From positions 1 through 16,766 of the forward strand of contig CANIAV010000004.1 of assembly GCA_947465365.1 (NCBI GenBank): a stretch of 16,766 bases of DNA, in the 5' to 3' direction. Origin of the DNA: Actinomycetota bacterium (lineage in GTDB: Bacteria > Actinomycetota > Actinomycetes > Nanopelagicales > Nanopelagicaceae). This document shows positions 7,069-13,203 of the stretch, one piece after another. A program made the translations under genes and the position numbers. The notes beneath the pieces are model-generated. The model worked only from the letters and a program-made list of their open reading frames with translations, had not been told where the DNA came from and made no database searches. Each line of letters opens with the position of its first letter. The first letter of the stretch is position 1.

Positions 7069-7805
7069 CAGGCAAAGGCCTTGATTGTGCCATCAAGGAT
7101 GGTAATTACCTTTTCACTTGCTGCCTTTAGCGCCGCATTAATATCATCCATAGTTATCGGGGTATCACTTACGCCAGCTGCGGGATTAACGACTAAAGCA
7201 ATTGCGGCGTAGCGAAGGCCGGCTTCCTTCGCCAGTGATACTTCTGGAACACCTGTCATGCCAACAACGGTGGCACCAGCCAGACGCGCCAATCTAATTT
7301 CGGCCGGTGTTTCAAAGCGCGGCCCATTAAATCCGGCATAGATTCCGCCGGTATTTAAAGTAATTCCAGCAGCCTTTGCAGCAGCTGCCATCGCAGCCTT
7401 TACTTCACCATCGTAGAGATGTGACATATCGATATGTTGCACGCCACCTGGTTGCACACCATCAAAGAAGGTATCGGCGCGCCCATGTGTGAAATCTACA
7501 AAGTCATCAAGTAATTGCAGTGATCCAGCAGGTAACTTGGGATCGATACCACCAACAACATTTACGGCAATTACGAAGTCAACGCCTGAGTTCTTAAGCG
7601 CTGTGATATTTGCGCGATAGTTAACTCCACTTGGTGGAACGCTATGGTCAACGCCATGGCGAGTTAGAAATGCAATTTCAACTCCGTGCCATTTACCAGA
7701 GGTAATTAAGGCTTGGCCATAAACGGTATCTATAGCTTGCGCAGTGGATCCGGATAACGCCGGTAAGTTATAAAAACCAGTACCGGCGATGATGCCAATC
7801 TTCAT
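7068..7805 (-). CDS. MTAP-family purine nucleoside phosphorylase, probably 6-oxopurine (methylthioinosine/inosine) type
   Basis: This 245-residue protein of the PNP/MTAP family has the signatures GIIAGTGFYNL (4-14), LTRHGVDH (47-54), PPSGVNYRANI (57-67), NGPRFETPAEIR (160-171) and VGMTGVPEVSLAKEAGL (181-197). Such enzymes phosphorolyse nucleosides to a free base and (methylthio)ribose-1-phosphate. The specificity loop after LRYAAIALVV reads NPAAG (Asn207, Ala209), where adenine-specific MTAPs such as human have Asp-Tyr-Asp. Asn at this place is typical of 6-oxopurine phosphorylases, including the methylthioinosine phosphorylase of Pseudomonas aeruginosa. This agrees with the deaminase encoded immediately downstream. 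ATG at 7805 lies 10 nt after the ATPase stop; the AAGG overlapping that stop may serve as ribosome-binding site. A plain MTAP or inosine/guanosine phosphorylase remains possible. Confidence 0.85.
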   Translation of the reverse strand: MKIGIIAGTGFYNLPALSGSTAQAIDTVYGQALITSGKWHGVEIAFLTRHGVDHSVPPSGVNYRANITALKNSGVDFVIAVNVVGGIDPKLPAGSLQLLDDFVDFTHGRADTFFDGVQPGGVQHIDMSHLYDGEVKAAMAAAAKAAGITLNTGGIYAGFNGPRFETPAEIRLARLAGATVVGMTGVPEVSLAKEAGLRYAAIALVVNPAAGVSDTPITMDDINAALKAASEKVITILDGTIKAFA

Positions 7806-7814
7806 TAAGAGACC

Positions 7815-9323
7815 TTACTTATCAAGACCGGCCATGAGGCGGCCGATGTAGTTGCGGTCGGCATCTTTAGAATCCACGATCGCAACGATCTTGCCATCTG
7901 ACATAACTGCGATGCGATCGGAGAGCGAGAGGATCTCATCGAGTTCTGCCGATACCAACAAGACTGCAGCGCCCTTATCGCGCGCTGAAATCAGTTGGTT
8001 ATGGATAAATTCGATAGAGCCCACATCCACACCACGGGTTGGTTGCGCGGCAACAAGCACCGGTAGCTCTTCACTTAGCTCGCGCGCAACTACGACCTTC
8101 TGCTTATTTCCACCAGATAGAGAACCTGCGGTATTGAAGGCAGAAGGAGTGCGGATATCAAACTTTTCCACGGTTGCGATTGCATTCTTAGCAATCTCAT
8201 TTAAGTCACGGATCCAGCCCTTAGCAAAAGGTGCTTGATCAAATTGATTAAGCACCAAGTTATCGGCGATGGTGTAATTGGAAACCAAGCCATGCTTTTC
8301 GCGATCTTCAGGGATGTGCGAAATTCCAGCTTCATGCACCGCATGTGGGTGCATATCTTTAGTAGCAACTCCGTTAATCAAAACAGAACCTGCTTCGCGA
8401 TGGCGCATGCCACAGATAGCTTCTACTAATTCGCGCTGGCCATTGCCTTCAACGCCGGCAACTCCCAAGATCTCGCCTTTATGCAGTTGTAGATCAACGC
8501 CCTTAACCGACAAGATCTTGCGATCATCGCGGACTTCCAACGCTTTAACTTCTAGAACCACGCCACCGCGTTTTGCTTCAGTGCGATTTACCTGCAATAC
8601 AACAGAGCGCCCCACCATCATCTGAGCAAGGCCTGCTTCATCGGTCTCTTTAGGTGAAGTTGTGCCAACTAATTTGCCGCCACGTAAGACAACGACGCGA
8701 TCGGCAACTGCCATGACCTCGTGCAATTTATGGGTAATTAGAACGATACCAACACCTGAGTTGGCTAAATTGCGGATAACAACAAGTAGCTCATCAATTT
8801 CTTGCGGAGTCAGAACTGCAGTTGGTTCATCGAGGATCAATAACTTAACATCCTTGCGCAGCGCCTTGAGAATTTCTACCCGCTGTTGCATGCCAACTGG
8901 TAAGTCTTCAATTACCGCATCGGGATCTACTTCCAGGCCATAGCGCTTAGATAGCGCGATAATTTCATCGTATGCGGCTTTCTTATTAATAAAAATGCCA
9001 CGCTTTGGCTCATCACCAAGTATCAAATTCTCAGCAACAGTCATAACCGGAACTAGCTGGAAGTGCTGGTGCACCATTCCAACACCACGCGAGATAACAC
9101 CTGCCGTATCGCCAAAGACAATGGGGCTTCCACCAATTTTAATCTCACCTGAATCAGGTTTGATAAGTCCAAAGACTGCCTTTAGCAACGTTGACTTGCC
9201 TGCGCCGTTTTCACCGAGCAACGCAACGACTTCACCTGCATTTACAGTTAGCGAAACATTGTCATTAGCAAGAACGCCTGGGTAACGCTTAGTGACACCA
9301 CTTACTTCAAGAAGAGCGCTCAT
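7815..9323 (-). CDS. Double-domain ABC ATPase of a nucleoside (BMP-type) importer
   Basis: This 502-residue protein has two fused ABC domains, as in ATPases of ribose/purine nucleoside importers (B. subtilis NupO/YufO, S. mutans RnsB). Domain 1 has a canonical Walker A (GENGAGKST, 37-45), signature LPVGMQQR (141-148) and Walker B LLILDEPTA (161-169). Domain 2 has the usual degenerate Walker A (GVEGNGQRE, 290-298), a good signature LSGGNKQK (402-409) and the altered Walker B region VAAQPTRG (424-431) typical of this subfamily, so one ATP site is probably weak. The protein energises the two permeases encoded just upstream. ATG at 9323 overlaps the stop of the preceding permease by 1 nt (TAATG), with GAAGGGA upstream as a plausible ribosome-binding site inside the permease gene. 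The downstream phosphorylase starts after a 9-nt gap. Confidence 0.93.
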   Translation of the reverse strand: MSALLEVSGVTKRYPGVLANDNVSLTVNAGEVVALLGENGAGKSTLLKAVFGLIKPDSGEIKIGGSPIVFGDTAGVISRGVGMVHQHFQLVPVMTVAENLILGDEPKRGIFINKKAAYDEIIALSKRYGLEVDPDAVIEDLPVGMQQRVEILKALRKDVKLLILDEPTAVLTPQEIDELLVVIRNLANSGVGIVLITHKLHEVMAVADRVVVLRGGKLVGTTSPKETDEAGLAQMMVGRSVVLQVNRTEAKRGGVVLEVKALEVRDDRKILSVKGVDLQLHKGEILGVAGVEGNGQRELVEAICGMRHREAGSVLINGVATKDMHPHAVHEAGISHIPEDREKHGLVSNYTIADNLVLNQFDQAPFAKGWIRDLNEIAKNAIATVEKFDIRTPSAFNTAGSLSGGNKQKVVVARELSEELPVLVAAQPTRGVDVGSIEFIHNQLISARDKGAAVLLVSAELDEILSLSDRIAVMSDGKIVAIVDSKDADRNYIGRLMAGLDK

Positions 9324-10306
9324 TATGCTTGTCCCTTCTCATAAGGTTGTCCTTCTGCAGCAGGTGGACGCACCTTTCCGGCGGAAATTGTTAAGACCAC
9401 GATTGTCATGACATAAGGCAAGATCGCTGTAAATTGCGTTGGGATATTTACAACTTGATCAATCATTAACTGGTTGGCATAGGCCTGGGCTAAACCGAAG
9501 AAGAGCGCCGCAGCTAGTGCGCCAAGTGGATTCCAGCGACCGAAGATCATCAAGGCAAGTGCGGTAAAGCCTTTGCCTGCGGTGAAGCCGCGTTCAAAGG
9601 AACCAACTAGTTCAAGGCTTAAGTAAGCACCGGCTAGTGCGCCGATACCACCGGCGATCGTGACATTTATATAACGCAGTCGCGCAACTGAAACACCTGC
9701 TGTGTCAGCACTTGATGGATGCTCACCAACTGCGCGAGAGCGAAGGCCCCACGAGGTGTGATAAATGGCGACATATAAAGCCAAGATGATGGCAATTCCT
9801 ATGAAGGTGAGTGCGCCATGAATAAAGAGCACTGGACCAAAGAATGGAATCTTTGACAGCACAGGAACTTCAATTGCTTGGAAAACAGAAGGAATTGTCT
9901 TTCCTTGTACGTATAAGAATGAGGTAAGTCCGGTAGCGAGAATATTGAGAATAGTTCCGGCGATGATCTGATCCATTCGCCACGAAACAGCCATTACCGC
10001 CAAGATCAAGCCCATCATCGAACCGGTAAAGATTGCGCAGATCAGCCCAATAATTATATTTTGGGTAAGGGATGAGACGAAGAAGGCAACAAAGGCTGAT
10101 AGCAACATGGTGCCTTCAATGCCGATATTTACGATACCGGTGCGTTCGCACATGATTCCAACCATGGCAGCAAGCGCCAGTGGTAGTGCAAAGGCTGCAC
10201 CTGTTGCATAAACAGAGGTAGTTATATCGCCATCTTTTGAATAGAAGAAGGCGGTAGCCAGAATTGCAAATAGGAAGTAACTATTGCGTTTGCTAAGTAG
10301 CTTCAT
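9323..10306 (-). CDS. ABC importer permease 2 (nucleoside type, NupQ/YufQ-like)
   Basis: This 327-residue integral membrane protein has about eight to ten hydrophobic segments and belongs to the BPD_transp_2 permease family of branched-chain amino acid/ribose/nucleoside importers. Family landmarks are MVGIMCERTGIVNIGIEGTMLL in the first third (around 48-69), LRSRAVGEHPSSADTAGVSV (the cytoplasmic coupling segment, near 190-210), and GGIGALAGAYLSLE followed by FTAGKGFTALALMIFGRWNP, the usual signature before the last helices. ATG at 10306 lies 2 nt after the stop of permease 1, and its own stop overlaps the ATPase ATG. It forms a heterodimeric channel with permease 1. Confidence 0.92.
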   Translation of the reverse strand: MKLLSKRNSYFLFAILATAFFYSKDGDITTSVYATGAAFALPLALAAMVGIMCERTGIVNIGIEGTMLLSAFVAFFVSSLTQNIIIGLICAIFTGSMMGLILAVMAVSWRMDQIIAGTILNILATGLTSFLYVQGKTIPSVFQAIEVPVLSKIPFFGPVLFIHGALTFIGIAIILALYVAIYHTSWGLRSRAVGEHPSSADTAGVSVARLRYINVTIAGGIGALAGAYLSLELVGSFERGFTAGKGFTALALMIFGRWNPLGALAAALFFGLAQAYANQLMIDQVVNIPTQFTAILPYVMTIVVLTISAGKVRPPAAEGQPYEKGQA

Positions 10307-10308
10307 AG

Positions 10309-11403
10309 TTAGTTACCCCATCCACTAGTCATGGATTTGTTGGAACTATTTTTGAAGAAGCGGGTAATTAGGGGAGCGGTCACCAATAACAAGATAAGTG
10401 CCATGAGAAGATCAACGAGTTCAGGTGCAACACCCGAATCAAATTGCATATTGGCAGCCCCGGCGCGCATGCCACCGATCAGAATCGCGCCAGGAATGAT
10501 TCCCAGCGGATGTACGCGACCAAGCAGTGCAATGGTGATTCCATCAAAGCCCAGACCTAAGTTAAAGGCTGGTGCATAACGATAGGTAATACCAAGAGTT
10601 TCAACTGCGCCACCTAAACCTGCGATGGCACCTGAAATCAACATGGCAGAGATAACGGTGCGCTTGACTGAGATACCGGCATACCAAGCGGCGTGGCGAT
10701 TACGGCCAACAGTTTCAATACGGAAACCACTTGTTGTTCGACCTAAGATCCACCAAATTACGGCAGCCAGGGCTACGGCGATGAAGAAACCTAAAGGAAG
10801 GTGGGCATAAACAGGCATCTTTGCACTGGCTTGAATTTCAGAGGTGCGAGTCAAGAATTGATCGGGTTCGCGCAGTGGGTGAGATGCTAAGTAATCTGCA
10901 ATTCCCATAACAATGCTATTGAGCATGATGGTGGTGATAACTTCGTGCACACCGCGATAGGCCTTTAAGAAGCCAGAAATACCAGCAACGATTGAACCAA
11001 AGAATGCGCCAATGATTAGAGCAATTGGAATATGTATATATCCAGGCAGCCCGTGAAATGAAACGCCGGCCCAGGCGGCAGCAAGTGCACCAGAAAGTAA
11101 CTGTCCTTGGGCGCCGATATTAAATAAACCAGCGCGCAGACCAACTGCAACGGCAAGACCGCTTAATACAAGCGGAGTTGATTTACCGAGGGTTGCACCA
11201 ATACCTGCAGCCGAACCGAAAGCAGTTTTAAAGAGCGACTTGTAAGCGGTGATTGGATTAGAACCTTGTAACTTAATAAGAATGGCTGCAAGTGCCATTG
11301 CAACTAAAACTGCAATTATTGGAATTAACCAAGATCCAACATCAAAGTTTTTAGCCGGTTTTCCAACTTCTTTCGGGGCAACTTTCGTTTGGCTCATAAT
11401 CAC
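10309..11403 (-). CDS. ABC importer permease 1 (nucleoside type, NupP/YufP-like)
   Basis: This 364-residue partner permease has a cytoplasmic N-terminus, a first helix near 27-46 and multiple later helices. Family motifs include GLRAGLFNIGAQGQLLSGAL (near 98-117), KAYRGVHEVITTIMLNSIV, the coupling segment GFRIETVGRNRHAAWYAGIS, and AGLGGAVETLG followed by FNLGLGFDGITIALLGRVHP. The longest start is GTG at 11403, but ATG at 11397, two codons later, is equally plausible. Neither has a clear Shine-Dalgarno sequence, while a TAAGAT box lies 8 nt before the ATG, so ATG with a leaderless transcript is attractive. The gene follows the binding-protein gene after 96 nt containing a strong hairpin, so it is probably expressed at a lower level, or from its own promoter. 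Confidence 0.92.
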   Translation of the reverse strand: MIMSQTKVAPKEVGKPAKNFDVGSWLIPIIAVLVAMALAAILIKLQGSNPITAYKSLFKTAFGSAAGIGATLGKSTPLVLSGLAVAVGLRAGLFNIGAQGQLLSGALAAAWAGVSFHGLPGYIHIPIALIIGAFFGSIVAGISGFLKAYRGVHEVITTIMLNSIVMGIADYLASHPLREPDQFLTRTSEIQASAKMPVYAHLPLGFFIAVALAAVIWWILGRTTSGFRIETVGRNRHAAWYAGISVKRTVISAMLISGAIAGLGGAVETLGITYRYAPAFNLGLGFDGITIALLGRVHPLGIIPGAILIGGMRAGAANMQFDSGVAPELVDLLMALILLLVTAPLITRFFKNSSNKSMTSGWGN

Positions 11404-11405
11404 AT

Positions 11406-11411
11406 ATCTTA
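11406..11411 (-). promoter_or_regulatory. Candidate -10 box (TAAGAT) for the permease-ATPase-phosphorylase part of the cluster
   Basis: On the minus strand TAAGAT is followed by 8 nt and then ATG (11397). It lies downstream of the terminator hairpin at 11446-11479, where a secondary promoter would make sense, and there is no good ribosome-binding site. No convincing -35 is seen. Sequence resemblance only. Confidence 0.35.
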
Positions 11412-11445
11412 TTGCTTTTTAGGAATAAAGAAAGAGGAAGAAAAG

Positions 11446-11479
11446 AAAGAGCGGGTGCGCTTTCGCACACCCGCTCTTT
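11446..11479 (-). terminator. Rho-independent terminator/attenuator between binding-protein gene and permeases
   Basis: A 15-bp inverted repeat (arms 11446-11460 and 11465-11479, one internal C/A mismatch) with loop TTTC has the GC-rich core GAGCGGGTG/CACCCGCTC. On the minus strand the stem is followed by TTTCTTTTC. It begins 20 nt after the stop of the binding-protein gene. Its position suggests partial termination, giving more binding-protein mRNA than permease/ATPase mRNA. The plus strand also ends in TTTT, but no plus-strand gene reads into it. Confidence 0.85.
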
Positions 11480-11499
11480 TAACTAGTTAAGAGTTTTAA

Positions 11500-12534
11500 T
11501 TAACCCTTGAAGCCAGTTGAGATTGAACCAGCAAGAATGCCAGTTGTGACCTTCTTCAAACGAACCTTAACAACTGCAGGAACCTTTGAATCTAGATCGT
11601 GGAATGGTGAGAGTCCAACTTGACCTGTGAAGTTTCCACCCTTGATTGTTCCAGCCTTAGCTTGAGCAATAAGAGTTGATACTCCAAGAGAAAGCTTCTT
11701 CTCAGCTGAAGTTACGATACAAGCCTTTGCTTCAGGAACTGTGTAGTACTGATCAGTGTCAACACCGATACAGAACGCTCCAGCCTTCTGAGCAACCTTG
11801 CCTAGTGCACCGTTACCAGTTGATCCACCTGCACCGAAGATAATGTCATATCCCTGTGTAAGTAGCTGGTTAGCAGTTGTTGCACCCCATGCTGGATCTG
11901 CGAACGCGTTATCGCCAGCTGCGTGGTAAACAACAGTTGACTTGATCTTCTTGCTGCGCTCTGCAGCTCCGTAAGCAATACCGTTTTCGTATCCTTCACC
12001 GAACTTGCGAACAGGAAGAACTTCCTTCATGCCGAATACTGCGCCGACCTTGTTGGTCTTTGTTAGGTATGCAGCGAGGTAACCGGCTAGGAAGCCAGCC
12101 TTATCTTCGTCGAAGATCAAACCTGTGTTATTTGTTGCTGTTGAAGAGTTGAACTGGTCAACACCAATGAACTTGATCTTTGGGTACTTAACAGCAGCAG
12201 CTGCTGTTGCATCGCCCATCAAGAAGCCGACAGTGACGATTACGTTGTAACCCTTGTCAGCGAAAAGTGCCATGTTCTTTGCATAGTCTTTTGAATCTGT
12301 TGTTTCGATGTACTTAGCGAAACCGCCGGCCTTTGCAGCACCAGCTTTAGCGCCTTCCCATGCAGATTGGTTAAATGATTTGTCATCAACTTTTCCGAGG
12401 TCAGTTACGAGACCAACACAGAATGCACCGGCTGTACCGCAATCAGCTTCTGTTGTTGCAGCTTGTGCTGGAACAATGAAACCAACTGTTGCAAGAGCGA
12501 GTGCAGCTGTTACAGCTGAAATTCTCTTAATCAA
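11500..12534 (-). CDS. Secreted BMP/PnrA-family nucleoside-binding protein of ABC importer
   Basis: This 344-residue BMP-family substrate-binding protein is related to Treponema PnrA (TmpC) and B. subtilis NupN, which bind purine nucleosides. A signal peptide is clear: basic MIKR, hydrophobic core, and AQA at 23-25 for cleavage before residue 26. There is no lipobox cysteine, unlike most Gram-positive BMP lipoproteins. Family landmarks are FCVGLVTDLGKVDDKSFNQS (38-57), AWEGAKA, a glycine-rich block FGAGGSTGNGALG, and GVDTDQYYTVP. Four cysteines (near 32, 39 and in AFCIGVD and AKACIVT) may pair outside the cell. The start is TTG at 12534, chosen because AAGGAG sits 6 nt upstream. Codons favour AAG, CAG, AAC and TTC more than in neighbouring genes, consistent with high expression. 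It is the first gene of the import/salvage unit. Confidence 0.92.
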   Translation of the reverse strand: MIKRISAVTAALALATVGFIVPAQAATTEADCGTAGAFCVGLVTDLGKVDDKSFNQSAWEGAKAGAAKAGGFAKYIETTDSKDYAKNMALFADKGYNVIVTVGFLMGDATAAAAVKYPKIKFIGVDQFNSSTATNNTGLIFDEDKAGFLAGYLAAYLTKTNKVGAVFGMKEVLPVRKFGEGYENGIAYGAAERSKKIKSTVVYHAAGDNAFADPAWGATTANQLLTQGYDIIFGAGGSTGNGALGKVAQKAGAFCIGVDTDQYYTVPEAKACIVTSAEKKLSLGVSTLIAQAKAGTIKGGNFTGQVGLSPFHDLDSKVPAVVKVRLKKVTTGILAGSISTGFKG

Positions 12535-12540
12535 GTGGAG

Positions 12541-12546
12541 CTCCTT
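12541..12546 (-). promoter_or_regulatory. Shine-Dalgarno AAGGAG deciding the TTG start of the binding protein
   Basis: Minus-strand AAGGAG lies 6 nt before the TTG at 12534-12532. It is the best ribosome-binding site in the window and supports the non-ATG start. It also overlaps the small palindrome GGAGCTCC, which might pair in the mRNA. Confidence 0.8.
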
Positions 12547-12556
12547 ATTTAGACGC

Positions 12557-12577
12557 GGCCAATTAGGGCAATCGGCC
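12557..12577 (-). repeat. Inverted repeat in leader of the binding-protein gene (RNA hairpin or operator)
   Basis: GGCCGATT-N5-AATTGGCC on the minus strand. As minus-strand RNA all 8 pairs form, one being G-U; on the plus strand the same position is an A/C mismatch, so the fold favours the leader mRNA of the binding-protein gene. It ends 10 nt upstream of the AAGGAG. Possible roles are a 5'-stabilising hairpin or a repressor site. It does not resemble a purine riboswitch. Confidence 0.5.
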
Positions 12578-12674
12578 TACAAAACGTTTGTGAGCGAAGA
12601 CTATCTGAGCGCTGGCAATCTGCTATTCACGCGCCGTTAGCAATAAATTAATTTCTATTACGATTTGATTAACT

Positions 12675-12696
12675 TCAACCATCAACTAGAGGTTGA
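12675..12696. repeat. Short inverted repeat TCAACC-N10-GGTTGA in the divergent promoter region
   Basis: The two 6-base arms are 16 nt apart centre to centre, about one and a half helical turns, and lie just upstream of the candidate -10 box of the plus-strand gene. It could be an operator, but 6-bp arms can arise by chance. A further TTGAT/ATCAA pair partly overlaps it. Confidence 0.35.
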
Positions 12697-12701
12697 GGTC
12701 A

Positions 12702-12707
12702 TAAGAT
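12702..12707 (+). promoter_or_regulatory. Candidate -10 box of a leaderless promoter for the secreted four-Cys protein
   Basis: TAAGAT is followed by 7 nt and the ATG at 12715, with no Shine-Dalgarno sequence in between. Transcription would begin at or next to the A of ATG. The surrounding ATAAGATTGAGCCTATGA is nearly the same as the sequence at the mmsA start. Confidence 0.5.
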
Positions 12708-12714
12708 TGAGCCT

Positions 12715-13203
12715 ATGAGAGGCCGTAAATTCCTAGCAACCGCGATATCTCTATTTCTTATCTTGGGAGCCTCTTCAGCTCAAGCCTTGAGTAAAGGCAC
12801 CTTTTATCTCGAGCTAAAAAACGGTTGCTATGCCGCTAATAAATATCCAACCAAATCCAGCAAGTGGAGCGATACAAATTACAAGACGCTCTATTCAACT
12901 AATTGTGCCGCAGCCCATCACTACGAAGTTTTCTATAGCGGTCTAATTAAAGCTAAAGATTTAAATTCTGATGCAGCTAAGAAAGAGGCAGGGCTGGCAT
13001 GTGATAACGCCGCGATTGCCACGCTAACTGGACAGAAGGATCTGCCATCTTCCCTTACCTACGGTTACTTCTTTCCCGATCCAGGGGCTGAGGAGAAGAA
13101 GTATGGCAAGAAGATATTTTGTTTCTTCCGCGTTGCAGATCCCAAAGATGACAAGTACACGCTTTCGATCAAGAGATCTTTCCGCGAAGTAACCTACGTT
13201 TAA
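12715..13203 (+). CDS. Secreted four-cysteine protein resembling the septum-formation (Septum_form) family
   Basis: This 162-residue protein has a signal peptide (MRGRK, a hydrophobic stretch to about residue 19, and AQA at 22-24 as cleavage site). The mature part has four cysteines (38, 64, 96, 136) in the order NGC ... YSTNCAAAHHYEVF ... AGLACDNA ... KKIFCFF. This spacing, with His-x-x-Glu-Val shortly after the second cysteine and a Tyr/Pro-containing segment before the fourth, resembles actinobacterial septum-formation-family domains, in which such cysteines are expected to form two disulfides. The resemblance is recalled by eye, so the family call is tentative and no function is claimed. 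It is probably released outside the membrane, since there is no second transmembrane segment. It is divergent from the binding-protein gene, and its stop codon interlocks with that of iolD (4-nt convergent overlap, TTAA). Confidence 0.75.
   Translation: MRGRKFLATAISLFLILGASSAQALSKGTFYLELKNGCYAANKYPTKSSKWSDTNYKTLYSTNCAAAHHYEVFYSGLIKAKDLNSDAAKKEAGLACDNAAIATLTGQKDLPSSLTYGYFFPDPGAEEKKYGKKIFCFFRVADPKDDKYTLSIKRSFREVTYV

Noticed and set aside
8278..8625. Long plus-strand open frames opposite the ABC ATPase, permeases and IolD
   Set aside because: The minus-strand frames carry complete conserved motifs; the opposite frames are low-complexity, Ser/Thr/Arg-rich shadows of the codon pattern.
12535..12714. 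Purine riboswitch or other known riboswitch upstream of the nucleoside-binding protein
   Set aside because: Only a short simple hairpin is present; the three-way junction and conserved loops of purine aptamers are not found on the minus strand.
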